From: an uncultured Verrucomicrobiota bacterium
GTDB taxonomy: Bacteria; Verrucomicrobiota; Verrucomicrobiia; Opitutales; Opitutaceae
Reading direction: 5' to 3'
DNA: 64,000 nucleotides
NCBI GenBank assembly: GCA_913058185.1
Contig: CAJXQX010000006.1
Coordinates: 1 to 64,000 of the forward strand
The notes under the pieces are model-generated. The model saw nothing but the letters and a program-made list of their open reading frames with translations, made no database searches and had not been told where the DNA came from. A program made the translations under genes and the position numbers. Of the stretch, positions 9,180-17,959 are shown piece by piece. Within the stretch, counting starts at the first letter, position 1. The number at the start of each line of letters is the position of its first letter.

Positions 9180-11552
9180 ATGTCCCGGAGGTTCCTTCTA
9201 CTTTCCATCATCACCGCCGGCGTAGTGACCGCGCAGGCCGACGATTCCAACGCATTCCCTCCTCTCGTCTCCGAGTTCTTCGATCTCAGCTGTTTCGAGT
9301 GTCACAACCCGGTTGATAAGAAAGGTGAACTCGATCTCGAATCGCTGAAGTTCGACTCCTCCCAACTCTCGGATCGCAGCCTCTTGGCCATGATTCACGA
9401 CCGGGTGCGCGATGGGGAAATGCCTCCCAAGGAAGACTCACTCGTCGAACCCGAGGAGCGCCGTAATTTTCTTACCGAATTCGAAGCCAAAATTCACCGC
9501 GCCTCTGCTATTCACACCCAAGAACTTGGCCGCGTGAAATCCCGCCGCTTGAGCCAGGTCGAATACGAAAACACCCTCCACGATCTCTTCGGGATCGATA
9601 TCCCGCTACTGGAACACCTGCCGGAGGAAACGGCCAAAAACAGCTTCATCAACATCGCGGACAGCCAACAAATCTCGTATCATCTCCTGCAGAAGTATCT
9701 CGTCGCCATCGACCTGATGCTGGACGAGTCGTTCAAACAGGCGATCGAGCCCCGCGTGACCTACTACGAAGAATTCGAACCCCACCAACTCGGCGTGGGG
9801 CGCGAACGAATTGCCAACGAACGCATGGCCGTCTATGACGCCGACAACCACCAGCTACTCAGTTTTCCCTCCACCAACGGCTTCCACGGTCGTTTGCCCG
9901 ACACGACCGTGACGGAGACCGGCTGGTATCGCGTCACCGTCACCGCCAAAGCCCATAACGCGCCGCCTGGCCGCAGCGTTTGGACCCGACTCAAAACCGG
10001 TATCCTGCGCGCCAAGGCCCCCATGACTTACTGGGTGGGCCATTTCGAAGCGACCGACGAACTGCGCACCCACTCCTTCGACACTTGGATCCGAGCCCCT
10101 CACCAACTCGGAATCAGACCCATCGACAAGACGATCGACTGGGTTAGCTCCAAAGAAATCTATTCATTCGACGCGGTGAATAATGGTGCTGCCGCCGTAG
10201 CCGTCAAAGGCCTCACGATGGAGCGCATCTACCCGGGCCTCGCCCCAAAAGATTTACGTCAAAACCTGTTTGGTGACCTTGAGATCGACCAAGGTGAACT
10301 CCAGAGTGCGAACCCCCATCAAGACCTCGCTGACCTGTTGCTCCGCTTTGCCAATCGAGCTTTCCGTCGCTCTGTCACGGCCAAAGAGCTCGAGCCCTAT
10401 GTCGACTTCGCCAAAGACGAAATGGCCGATAGCGATTCACTCCTCGCCGGCGTGCGAGCCGGGTATCGGGCCATACTTTGTTCCCATCGGTTCATTTACT
10501 TCACTGAGGAACCCGGTCGTCTGGATGATTACGCCATCGCCTCTCGGTTAAGCTACTTCCTCTGGAGCACCACTCCCGATGCGGAACTTCGCCGTCTCGC
10601 CGATGCCGGCAAACTTTCCAATCCGCAAACGATCCGCCAACAGGTCGAACGCATGCTGGATGACGAACGATCACAGGCTTTCGTGGAGAATTTTTCCGAT
10701 AACTGGCTGAACCTAAACGACATCAATTTCACCACCCCGGACGCCAAACTGTATCCAGAATTCGATCCGGTTTTACTCTACTCAATGTTGGATGAAACTC
10801 ACAGTTTTCTAAGTCTGATGATTGAGGACGATCTGAGTGTAACTCATGTGATCGACTCCGACTTCACCGTCGTGAATGAGCGCCTCGCTCACCATTACGG
10901 CCTGCCATTTGAATCCGGTGAGGAATTTCAAAAAATCACGCTCACCGACGACGACCACCGCGGCGGCATCATCACTCAAGCCAGTGTGCTCAAAGTAACG
11001 GCCAACGGAACCACCACCTCGCCAATCGTGCGCGGCGCTTGGCTCATCGAACGTATTCTCGGCCAACATATCCCGCCGCCACCCGACCAGGTTCCCGCCA
11101 TCGAACCCGATATCCGTGGTGCCGTTTCGATCCGAGATCAGATGGATAAACACCGCTCGATCGAAAGCTGCATGGCCTGCCACAAGATGATCGATCCTCC
11201 CGGTTTCGCGCTCGAAAACTACGATGTCATCGGCGGCTGGAGAGACCACTACCGCGCCAAGTCCGAAGAGGATAAACTTATCCAAGGTCCCATCGTAGAT
11301 GCCAGCTACCACATGGCCGACGGCCGCCCCTTCCAAGACATCGAAGGATTCAAAAGCATTGTGCTATCGTCCCCCGACAAGATCGCGCGCAACGTTTTAA
11401 ACCAGATTCTCACCTACGCTACTGGGGCCGAAATTCAATTTGGTGACCGTCGCGAAATCGATCGCATCGTTACCGAGCTCGCCGAACACGACTACGGTTT
11501 CCGCTCCCTCATCCTCGCCGCCACCCAGAGCGACATCTTCCTTTCCAAATAA
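9180..11552 (+). CDS. DUF1587/1592/1588/1585/1595 planctomycete-type cytochrome protein
   Basis: 790-residue exported protein. A short signal peptide ends about residue 20. It is followed by a planctomycete cytochrome c-type heme motif (SCFECH, Cys38/Cys41/His42) and by RVKSRRLSQVEYENTLHDLFGI, typical of the DUF1587 start. Later segments RLSYFLWSTTPDAEL (DUF1592), GGIITQASVLKVTANGTTTSP (DUF1588) and a second CxxCH, CMACHKMIDPPGFALENYD (about residue 664), follow the usual domain order, and the DUF1585 tail closes the protein. Two heme-binding motifs suggest electron transfer or oxidation in the periplasm, with the DUF1552 partner. The substrate is unknown; linkage to a sulfatase locus suggests sugars, by inference only. 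Confidence 0.88.
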   Translation: MSRRFLLLSIITAGVVTAQADDSNAFPPLVSEFFDLSCFECHNPVDKKGELDLESLKFDSSQLSDRSLLAMIHDRVRDGEMPPKEDSLVEPEERRNFLTEFEAKIHRASAIHTQELGRVKSRRLSQVEYENTLHDLFGIDIPLLEHLPEETAKNSFINIADSQQISYHLLQKYLVAIDLMLDESFKQAIEPRVTYYEEFEPHQLGVGRERIANERMAVYDADNHQLLSFPSTNGFHGRLPDTTVTETGWYRVTVTAKAHNAPPGRSVWTRLKTGILRAKAPMTYWVGHFEATDELRTHSFDTWIRAPHQLGIRPIDKTIDWVSSKEIYSFDAVNNGAAAVAVKGLTMERIYPGLAPKDLRQNLFGDLEIDQGELQSANPHQDLADLLLRFANRAFRRSVTAKELEPYVDFAKDEMADSDSLLAGVRAGYRAILCSHRFIYFTEEPGRLDDYAIASRLSYFLWSTTPDAELRRLADAGKLSNPQTIRQQVERMLDDERSQAFVENFSDNWLNLNDINFTTPDAKLYPEFDPVLLYSMLDETHSFLSLMIEDDLSVTHVIDSDFTVVNERLAHHYGLPFESGEEFQKITLTDDDHRGGIITQASVLKVTANGTTTSPIVRGAWLIERILGQHIPPPPDQVPAIEPDIRGAVSIRDQMDKHRSIESCMACHKMIDPPGFALENYDVIGGWRDHYRAKSEEDKLIQGPIVDASYHMADGRPFQDIEGFKSIVLSSPDKIARNVLNQILTYATGAEIQFGDRREIDRIVTELAEHDYGFRSLILAATQSDIFLSK

Positions 11553-11568
11553 CCTCTCCTCTGCCCCG

Positions 11569-12288
11569 ATGAAAAACCTCCTCCCCCTCGCCCTGCTCTG
11601 TTCCAGCCTGGGCCTCACCACCAACGTCGTAGCCGGCGACTACGGCACTCTCATTTTTGAAGACACCTTCGATCGCACCGAGTCCCAGGAACTCAAAGAT
11701 GAGCCCGGCAATGAGTGGACGACCAGCAGCGACAAGACCGCCGAGGGGAACAAAGAAGTCGATCTACGGGACGGCTACATGTATATCTACACTCACGAAG
11801 TGGCCTGGCACGCGACGTCTGTGCGGCACGCCTTTGAATTCCGTGATGGCACCCTCGCACTGCGTTTCATGCTCGAGGATGACGATGATGAACTGAATCT
11901 AAACTTCGCCGACATGGAGCTCGAATCCGTCCACGCCGGGCACTTATTCAAGGTCATCCTCTCCAAAGAATCGGTAGAAATCGCCGATCAAAAAACTGGC
12001 AATATGGATCTCAAAATTCGCCAGGCCCGACAGGATAAAACCGTTACCCCCGAGCAGCAGGCGATGCTCGCCACTAAATCCAAAACCATCCCGAACGATT
12101 TGGAAATTGGCATCTGGCACGAAGTCGCGGTCACCCTGCGTGGCTCAAGACTTTCCGTTGAGATTGACGGTAAAACCGTGGGGTCATTCCGCTCCGAAGG
12201 CTTCGACCATCCGACCAAACGACTCCTTCGTCTCCTGGTGGCCAAAAATGCCTACATCGACGACTTGCGCATCTGGCGTGAGAGCTAA
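11569..12288 (+). CDS. Secreted concanavalin-like (DUF1080/LamG-type) protein
   Basis: The true start is the ATG at 11569, 16 bp after the DUF1592 gene. The track's earlier start (11440) lies within that gene. The 239 residues begin with a signal peptide (MKNLLPLALLCSSLGLTTNVVAG), followed by a beta-rich region with the pattern LIFEDTFDR...GTLALRFMLED...IWHEVAVTLRGSRLSVEIDGKTVG. The last motif is typical of jelly-roll concanavalin-like domains of the DUF1080/LamG type. It probably binds or acts on a sugar in the periplasm together with the two upstream proteins. No catalytic residues could be assigned. Confidence 0.7.
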   Translation: MKNLLPLALLCSSLGLTTNVVAGDYGTLIFEDTFDRTESQELKDEPGNEWTTSSDKTAEGNKEVDLRDGYMYIYTHEVAWHATSVRHAFEFRDGTLALRFMLEDDDDELNLNFADMELESVHAGHLFKVILSKESVEIADQKTGNMDLKIRQARQDKTVTPEQQAMLATKSKTIPNDLEIGIWHEVAVTLRGSRLSVEIDGKTVGSFRSEGFDHPTKRLLRLLVAKNAYIDDLRIWRES

Positions 12289-12429
12289 GGACATTTCTCT
12301 GAAAGGCCGGCTCGGGTTCACAGCATCTGCGAATTCTCACGCAACCGACCTGAAGCCCCTTCGATCGTATCCCAGTAGCCGTCAGCCTTCGTTGAAACGG
12401 TGTCCGTGAACCGAATCACGCCGAGCCAA

Positions 12430-13038
12430 CTACTGAATATTGGTGATCAAAGCCGCCTTCGCACCCTTGCGATCACCCCGTTTGATAGCTTCGAAGATCG
12501 CTACGTGCTCTTGGTAACTTTCGATCCAATCACCGAGGCGATGATAGTGAAGCATCATGGCCGAGATGACCTGCTTCCATAAGCCAATCAGTTTCTCACT
12601 GCCGCCTCTCTCCACAATCGCTTCATGGAATGCCATGTCAGATTTTATGATGGCCGACAAAACACCCTCCCGGCACGCCGTGTGGTTTTTCTCCAGACAT
12701 CGCTCCAGAACCGTCAGATCCGAATCGTCGATTTGTTTGATGAACCTATCCAATGCAAACAGTTCAACCTTAAGGCGAATATCAATCACTAGCGGCTGGA
12801 TTTCATCATCCATCCGCGAGGCCACTTTGACCCCGCAATTCGGCGTCGCGACTAACAGCCCTTCTTGCGTCAGCTGAAGTAAAGCATCCCGGATCGGTGA
12901 ACGACTAACCGCGTAGCGTTTGGCCAGGGCGAATTCCCTCAGGTTCTCACCCGGTTCGAAAACCTGCCCCATGACATCATCGCGGAGGCGATGCACTACT
13001 TGCGCACGAATCGTGCGGAAAATGGGTTGGTCAGGCAT
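12430..13038 (-). CDS. GntR-family regulator, FadR/FCD subfamily
   Basis: 202 residues. The N-terminal winged helix-turn-helix (GENLREFALAKRYAVSRSPIRDALLQLTQEGLL) is a canonical GntR DNA-binding domain. The C-terminal all-alpha FCD domain keeps its metal/ligand positions in DIRLKVELFALDRF and KSDMAFHEAIVE. These regulators usually respond to sugar acids or hydroxy acids and repress adjacent catabolic genes. It is last in the second sugar-acid operon, 125 bp after the transporter gene, with its own upstream region containing a TTGTATGGAA site that matches one before the alcohol dehydrogenase. It converges with the concanavalin-like gene across a 141 bp gap. Confidence 0.9.
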   Translation of the reverse strand: MPDQPIFRTIRAQVVHRLRDDVMGQVFEPGENLREFALAKRYAVSRSPIRDALLQLTQEGLLVATPNCGVKVASRMDDEIQPLVIDIRLKVELFALDRFIKQIDDSDLTVLERCLEKNHTACREGVLSAIIKSDMAFHEAIVERGGSEKLIGLWKQVISAMMLHYHRLGDWIESYQEHVAIFEAIKRGDRKGAKAALITNIQ

Positions 13039-13083
13039 GTGAAATCACATCTTCACCAGAATATCTGGATCGTTCAATACGGA

Positions 13084-13093
13084 TTCCATACAA
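13084..13093 (-). promoter_or_regulatory. Putative GntR operator upstream of the regulator gene
   Basis: On the minus strand this reads TTGTATGGAA within ATATTGTATGGAATC. It differs by one base from the TTGTATGCAA palindrome upstream of the alcohol dehydrogenase, the other end of the same operon. The form TTG-x(4)-CAA/GAA fits operators of FCD-type GntR regulators. Position 46-55 bp before the gntR start suggests autoregulation. Confidence 0.5.
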
Positions 13094-13163
13094 TATGCGC
13101 GAGACACTTGGAGGTATTTGTCTATTCAGACCCTTCGGGAAAGACCATCGATCTCACGCCGCT

Positions 13164-14519
13164 TCACACGAGGAACAGCAGCGTCGTCGCCGCAGCCACC
13201 AACACCATTACCGTGAAGATCAGGAATACATCCCCGGCCCGACGATGGGAAAATGAACGGATCTCGGGACTAAACCGGAATCGGATAGCCGCATAACCCA
13301 ACAACGGCAGCGTCAGGGTTTGCGTGATTCCCGCAAAGATCACCCAGGCCCGTGGATTCGGCAAAATCACAAACATCAACGCCGCCGCCAACGGCAGAGC
13401 GACTCCCAGAACACGCTCCGCCTTGCATCGGCTTTCTGCCGATTGCTTGCCTTTAATCACGTCGGCCCAGACGAGCGCACTACTCGCGTTGTTGACTAGG
13501 AATGTGGAATACAAAACCACACACGCCCCACCGAGAAAGAGCACCATACCCAAGTCGCCGAATACCGGCTGATACATTTCTGACAGGACTTGGATGAGTT
13601 CCGCCCCCGCCGGCTTCAGTCCGGAACGCGCCAACACCGCTGCGCCGAGTAAGTAAAACGCCACCGTCGATACCGTATAGATGGCCATCGAACACAACGC
13701 GTCCCACTTCATTACCCGCAACCAGCCTTCAGCTCGGTGGCGCCACGCGTCACTGCCATCCGAGATACCCGTGTAACTACCGTAGCCTTTCTTCAGGCAC
13801 CAATACGGATAAAAGAAGATCTCCCCCGCTGCCATTCCGATGATGCCAAACGCCGCCAAGGCCGTGGTGAGTCCCACCGTAAAATCATCCCCCGGGGGAA
13901 ACTGAAAACTCAACCCACGGCCGATATCGCCCGCCGAAATGGCCCACTCCTCGTGGGATTGCAGGGCGAAAACATTAAAAACCGAGACCAGGGTAAATCC
14001 GCCCACCACCACGATCATGATCCGTTCGAGCAGGCGATAGCGACCGGGCCACAGCAGTGCTGCCGTGCCAACGGCAATCACCAGCGACCAAATCAATACA
14101 TCCGTCGAACTCGTGGCGCTCATCGGTATGGCGATGGCCAAGGCTTGTCCCACTCCACCCAACACTCCGCCCATCTGTCCGATCCCACCAAACAACATCG
14201 CTAACACCACCCAGGCGATCCAATGCAAGCCACGTGGTTTCCAGCCCGGTAGGTCACCGAGCAAGGCCAACGTGGTTCGGCCCGATAGCACGGCGGCGCG
14301 ACCGACCTCGAGCTGCACGCTTACCTTCACGATGCAGCCAATCAGGATAATCCACAGCAGCCAAAACCCGGCCTCCGCGCCCGCGATTGTCGTAGCGATC
14401 AACTCCCCTGAGCCCACCACCGATCCTGCGATAATGATCCCCGGACCAATCTCACGCAGCGTTCCTTTCAAATCCTGCGGCGCTTCCCGCGTTTGGTCGG
14501 TTGGTTGAGGATCTTTCAT
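13164..14519 (-). CDS. Nramp-fold membrane transporter lacking the DPGN metal motif
   Basis: 451 residues with about 11 hydrophobic segments. The N-terminal GPGIIIAGSVVGSGELI and the GFWLLWIILIG helix follow the Nramp (SLC11) pattern. However, the DPGN metal-binding motif of helix 1 is replaced by a Gly/Ser stretch, and the helix 6 MPH motif by GMAAGEIFFYPY. It is therefore unlikely to be an ordinary manganese/iron importer. It lies 6 bp after the enolase-family dehydratase and ahead of the GntR regulator, so uptake of the sugar acid handled by this operon is a reasonable inference. Databases probably label it 'Nramp family divalent metal transporter'. Confidence 0.7.
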   Translation of the reverse strand: MKDPQPTDQTREAPQDLKGTLREIGPGIIIAGSVVGSGELIATTIAGAEAGFWLLWIILIGCIVKVSVQLEVGRAAVLSGRTTLALLGDLPGWKPRGLHWIAWVVLAMLFGGIGQMGGVLGGVGQALAIAIPMSATSSTDVLIWSLVIAVGTAALLWPGRYRLLERIMIVVVGGFTLVSVFNVFALQSHEEWAISAGDIGRGLSFQFPPGDDFTVGLTTALAAFGIIGMAAGEIFFYPYWCLKKGYGSYTGISDGSDAWRHRAEGWLRVMKWDALCSMAIYTVSTVAFYLLGAAVLARSGLKPAGAELIQVLSEMYQPVFGDLGMVLFLGGACVVLYSTFLVNNASSALVWADVIKGKQSAESRCKAERVLGVALPLAAALMFVILPNPRAWVIFAGITQTLTLPLLGYAAIRFRFSPEIRSFSHRRAGDVFLIFTVMVLVAAATTLLFLV

Positions 14520-14525
14520 AACAAC

Positions 14526-15650
14526 TCAAACTTCCGCGCAGCTTTCCGCGGTGATGTTTTCTCCTTTTAGGTAAGGGGCCAAGGCGGGCCAATCGAAAGT
14601 CACGCCAATTCCCGGTTCATCCGGAGCAACCGCGAGGTGATTTTCTAGGGCCAAGGGCCGGATGGTGTATTGGTCGATCGGGAAACTGTGATACTCAAGC
14701 CAACCCGCATTGCTCTGCGCCGAGACCAAACTCACGTGCAATTCCTGCATGCCGTGAGAACATATTGGCAGTCCGTATTCACGTGACATCGCGGCGACTT
14801 TGAGCCACGGCGTAATCCCGCCGCAGGTCGAGGCATCGGGTTGAATGAAGGACAACTTCGCCTGACGAAACGCGTAGCCGAACTCGTGCACGGTGTGGAG
14901 GTTCTCCCCCATCGCCAATGGCATCGCCGTCTTATCCGCGATCTCCGCTATACCTAAATAATCGTCGGGTAGAGTCGGTTCCTCCAGCCAGTAAATATTG
15001 TAGGGTCGAAACGCTTCCGCCGCTTCAACCGCCTGCGCCACCGACCAACCATAATTGGCGTCGACCATGAACGTGACGTCGGAGCCAATCATCTCACGCA
15101 CCGCTTTCACCCGGGCCACATCTTCGGCCAACTCAGGCTGCCCAACTTTGATTTTCACCGCATTGAACCCGCGGTCCAGATACCCCTGCACATGCGTCAG
15201 TAGTTTCGGTAGGGGGAAATTTAAATCGATCCCACCGCCATAGACGCGACAGGTGCGTCCCGCGCCTCCCGCGACTTTCCACAGAGGTAAATTCGCTTTG
15301 CGGCAACGAATATCCCACAGCGCGATATCAATCGCTGCCATGGCAAAACTGGAGATTCCTCCCCGTCCGACATAATGGATGTGCCACTCGCAAAATTCGG
15401 CAATCGCTTCGACGTCGTCGCCATCGTGACCAATAAGCTCAGGCGCAAGATCGTCATCGATCATCGCCTGAATTGCAGTGCCGCCTCGTCCCCCGGTGTA
15501 GCAGTAGCCCGTGCCTTCGCTACCGTCTGCCAACGTGATCGTCGCGGTCACCAACTGGAAACTAAAATGATCACCGTGTTTAGCATCCGTCAGCACCTCG
15601 GCCAAAGGAACGTCAAACAATCGGGAGACGATATTAACGATCTCACTCAT
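14526..15650 (-). CDS. Enolase-superfamily acid-sugar dehydratase (mandelate racemase/muconate lactonizing type)
   Basis: 374 residues. The KxK motif is in NAVKIKVG (Lys166/168). Metal ligands are Asp197 (VDANYGW), Glu223 (LEEPTLPDD) and Glu249 (MGENLHT), and the catalytic His is in SHGMQELH (about 299). The [11 protein letters not shown]...GWLEYH region resembles L-talarate/galactarate-type dehydratases more than the Gci-like paralogue in this window. The track's TTG start is replaced here by the ATG at 15650 (MSEIVNIV), which overlaps the preceding dehydrogenase stop by 8 bp, the same coupling as in the first operon. Substrate could be rhamnonate, fuconate or another sugar acid; sequence alone does not decide. 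Confidence 0.82.
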   Translation of the reverse strand: MSEIVNIVSRLFDVPLAEVLTDAKHGDHFSFQLVTATITLADGSEGTGYCYTGGRGGTAIQAMIDDDLAPELIGHDGDDVEAIAEFCEWHIHYVGRGGISSFAMAAIDIALWDIRCRKANLPLWKVAGGAGRTCRVYGGGIDLNFPLPKLLTHVQGYLDRGFNAVKIKVGQPELAEDVARVKAVREMIGSDVTFMVDANYGWSVAQAVEAAEAFRPYNIYWLEEPTLPDDYLGIAEIADKTAMPLAMGENLHTVHEFGYAFRQAKLSFIQPDASTCGGITPWLKVAAMSREYGLPICSHGMQELHVSLVSAQSNAGWLEYHSFPIDQYTIRPLALENHLAVAPDEPGIGVTFDWPALAPYLKGENITAESCAEV

Positions 15651-17130
15651 CAGATCCCGGGGCAAAATTCACGTAGACCGTTTTCTTCTCGAGGTAGTTC
15701 TCCATCCCGTATTTTCCATCTTCGCCGCCGGTGCCGCTCTTGCGGAATCCATTGTGGAATCCCTGCCGCTGTTCACCCATCGCGCGGTTGATGTAGATCT
15801 CGCCGAAGTGGAGCTCGCCGACCGCCCGCTGAATCCGACGCATATCCTTGGTGAAAAGATACGCGGACAACCCATACTCGCTGTCATTAGCCAACCACAG
15901 CGCCTCTTCATAACTACCGATGCGCATAATGGGACTGACCACCCCGAAGACCTCATCGCGCATGATTTCCATGTCGTTGGACGCTTCGGTTAAAATCGTC
16001 GGCTTGAACCAATGACCTTTTTTAAAGCGGGCTCCTTTGGGTCGACTGCCACCGAGGGCAACCTTGCATCCGGCGTCGACCGCACGCTGCACCATCGCTT
16101 CCATTTTTTCGAGTTCCACCCGGCTGACTTTTGGGCCGATATCAGTGCCCTTCTTCATGGGATCGCCGAGTTTCAGCTTGGCACTGGCCGCGACGAATTT
16201 TTGGACAAATTCATCGTAGACGGCATCGTGGATGTAATAACGCTCCGAGCAGGTGCAGACCTGACCGTTGTTCAAATAGCGGGAAACCATCGCGGCATCG
16301 ACCGCCTGATCCACGTCGCCATCCTCCATCAAAATAAACGGTGCCTTACCGCCAAGTTCGAGCCGCACGGCCGACAGATTGTCCGCACACGAACGAAAAA
16401 TCTCCTGTCCGGTCCGTGTGCTACCGGTCATCGTCACCAGGCGCGTGATGGGGTTCTTCACCAGAGCGGCGCCCAGTTCCGCGCCTTGGCCAGTCACGAT
16501 ATTGATCACGCCTTTGGGCAGCCCAGCCTCGGTCGCAAGTTTGCCAAGTTCCAAAACCGTCAAAGGCGTCAAAGGCGGCGGTTTCACCACCATGACATTA
16601 CCCGCCGTCAAAGCGGGTCCAATCTTCCGGCAAGCCAGCGCTAAGGGGAAATTCCACGCCAATATCCCAACCGTAACGCCGTAAGGCACTTTGTGTATCC
16701 AGATATGCTCATCGGGGTTATCGGACGGATAAATATCACCCTCCAACCGACGCGCACCAGAAGCCGCAAAGTTGATGAAATCGGCCGACACATCGACTTC
16801 GCCGTAGGCCAACGGTAGCACCTTGCCCTGCTCGGCGACTAAAAGATGAGCGAGCCGATCTCGGTTCTCGCTGATCTTCGCAGCGAACTTGGTGAGGAGG
16901 GCTCCTCGCACCACTGCGGGGGTCGCTGCCCAATCCGGTTGCGCAGCTTGCGCCGACTCAAGCGCTCGTTGCGCTTCGGCTTCGCCCCCTTCTTGCACGG
17001 TGGCGATGAGTTCTTCGGTGGTCGGATTTTCGACTTTAATTTTCGCCTTCGAGGCCGCCGAGACCCACTGACCATCGATATACATTTGGTAGTGATCGAT
17101 GCCGTTCCTTCTACGTTTCATTGGAGCCAT
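15643..17130 (-). CDS. AldA-like lactaldehyde/glycolaldehyde dehydrogenase
   Basis: 495-residue aldehyde dehydrogenase. [16 protein letters not shown] precedes the catalytic Glu in RLELGGKAP, and the catalytic Cys lies in [12 protein letters not shown]. The C-terminal [21 protein letters not shown] and [10 protein letters not shown] closely follow E. coli AldA in form, so oxidation of lactaldehyde or a similar short hydroxyaldehyde is the best guess. Starts at 17130 (MAPMKRRRN) or 17121 (MKRRRN) are both plausible; the track start at 17181 runs into the preceding gene. It lies between kduD and the dehydratase in one operon. Lactaldehyde production would point to deoxyhexose (fucose or rhamnose) catabolism, but no aldolase for that is in the cluster. 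Confidence 0.84.
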   Translation of the reverse strand: MAPMKRRRNGIDHYQMYIDGQWVSAASKAKIKVENPTTEELIATVQEGGEAEAQRALESAQAAQPDWAATPAVVRGALLTKFAAKISENRDRLAHLLVAEQGKVLPLAYGEVDVSADFINFAASGARRLEGDIYPSDNPDEHIWIHKVPYGVTVGILAWNFPLALACRKIGPALTAGNVMVVKPPPLTPLTVLELGKLATEAGLPKGVINIVTGQGAELGAALVKNPITRLVTMTGSTRTGQEIFRSCADNLSAVRLELGGKAPFILMEDGDVDQAVDAAMVSRYLNNGQVCTCSERYYIHDAVYDEFVQKFVAASAKLKLGDPMKKGTDIGPKVSRVELEKMEAMVQRAVDAGCKVALGGSRPKGARFKKGHWFKPTILTEASNDMEIMRDEVFGVVSPIMRIGSYEEALWLANDSEYGLSAYLFTKDMRRIQRAVGELHFGEIYINRAMGEQRQGFHNGFRKSGTGGEDGKYGMENYLEKKTVYVNFAPGSDE

Positions 17131-17165
17131 GGTAAGAAAATTTAAAAGTGTGATTGAAGAAAAAC

Positions 17166-17939
17166 TTAGCGCCCCATCCATCCACCATCGACCAACATGG
17201 TGGTGCCGTGCACGTAGCGAGCGGCGTCAGAAGCCAGAAATACGACGGGGCCTTTGAAATCTTCGGGTTCGCCCCAACGCCCAGCGGGGATGCGAGCCAG
17301 GATTTGCGCCCGACGAACCGAATCGTCACGCAAGGCCTGAGTGTTGTCTGTCGCGATGTAACCGGGAGCGATCGCATTCACGTTCACGCCTGATTTGGCC
17401 CATTCATTGGCAAATGCCATGGTGAGTTGTCCGATCCCTCCTTTACTTGCGGCGTATCCTGGAACGGTGATGCCGCCCTGGAACGTGAGCAGCGATGCCG
17501 TAAAAATCACTTTGCCCGAACCGCGCTCCACCATCTCTCGGCCAAATTCCCGCGTCAGCACGAACTGCGCGTTCAAGTTCACTTCCATCACTTGATCCCA
17601 ATATTCGTCGGAATGCTCGACCGCGGGTGCCCGTAATATAGTTCCGGCATTATTTACCAGGATATCTACCACCGGGTGATTCGCTTTCACCTCCGCAATA
17701 AATCGGTATAATGCGGGCCGGTCCGCGAAGTCACAGGCGTAACCACGAAAGGAGCGACCGGTGGCATTTACCGCCTGCTCGACTGCGCTACCCGATGCTT
17801 CGAGCGAAGCGGAAACACCGATAATATCAGCACCAGCTTCGGCGAGAGCTTCCGCCATCGCGCGGCCGATACCACGTTTGCACCCGGTCACGAGCGCGGT
17901 GCGACCCGTAAGGTCGAAGGTTTGGAGTGTATTCTTCAT
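17166..17939 (-). CDS. kduD: KduD-type short-chain dehydrogenase (2-deoxy-D-gluconate 3-dehydrogenase family)
   Basis: 257-residue SDR. The cofactor motif is TGCKRGIGRAM, NNAG follows, and the catalytic Ser/Tyr/Lys appear in SLLTFQGG and YAASKGG. The C-terminal half (NVNAIAPGYIATDNTQALRDD, RIPAGRWGEP, VDGGWMGR) tracks E. coli KduD almost word for word as I recall it. KduD interconverts 2,5-diketo-3-deoxygluconate and KDG in unsaturated-uronate catabolism. If so, its product could feed the kdgK/eda pair of region 1. It is 20 bp downstream of the alcohol dehydrogenase. Confidence 0.82.
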   Translation of the reverse strand: MKNTLQTFDLTGRTALVTGCKRGIGRAMAEALAEAGADIIGVSASLEASGSAVEQAVNATGRSFRGYACDFADRPALYRFIAEVKANHPVVDILVNNAGTILRAPAVEHSDEYWDQVMEVNLNAQFVLTREFGREMVERGSGKVIFTASLLTFQGGITVPGYAASKGGIGQLTMAFANEWAKSGVNVNAIAPGYIATDNTQALRDDSVRRAQILARIPAGRWGEPEDFKGPVVFLASDAARYVHGTTMLVDGGWMGR

Positions 17940-17959
17940 GTCGCCAAAATGGGGTGCTT

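Noticed and set aside
11440-11568. Upstream start of the concanavalin-like gene in the ORF track
   Set aside because: It lies inside the DUF1592 gene and the signal peptide clearly begins at ATG 11569.
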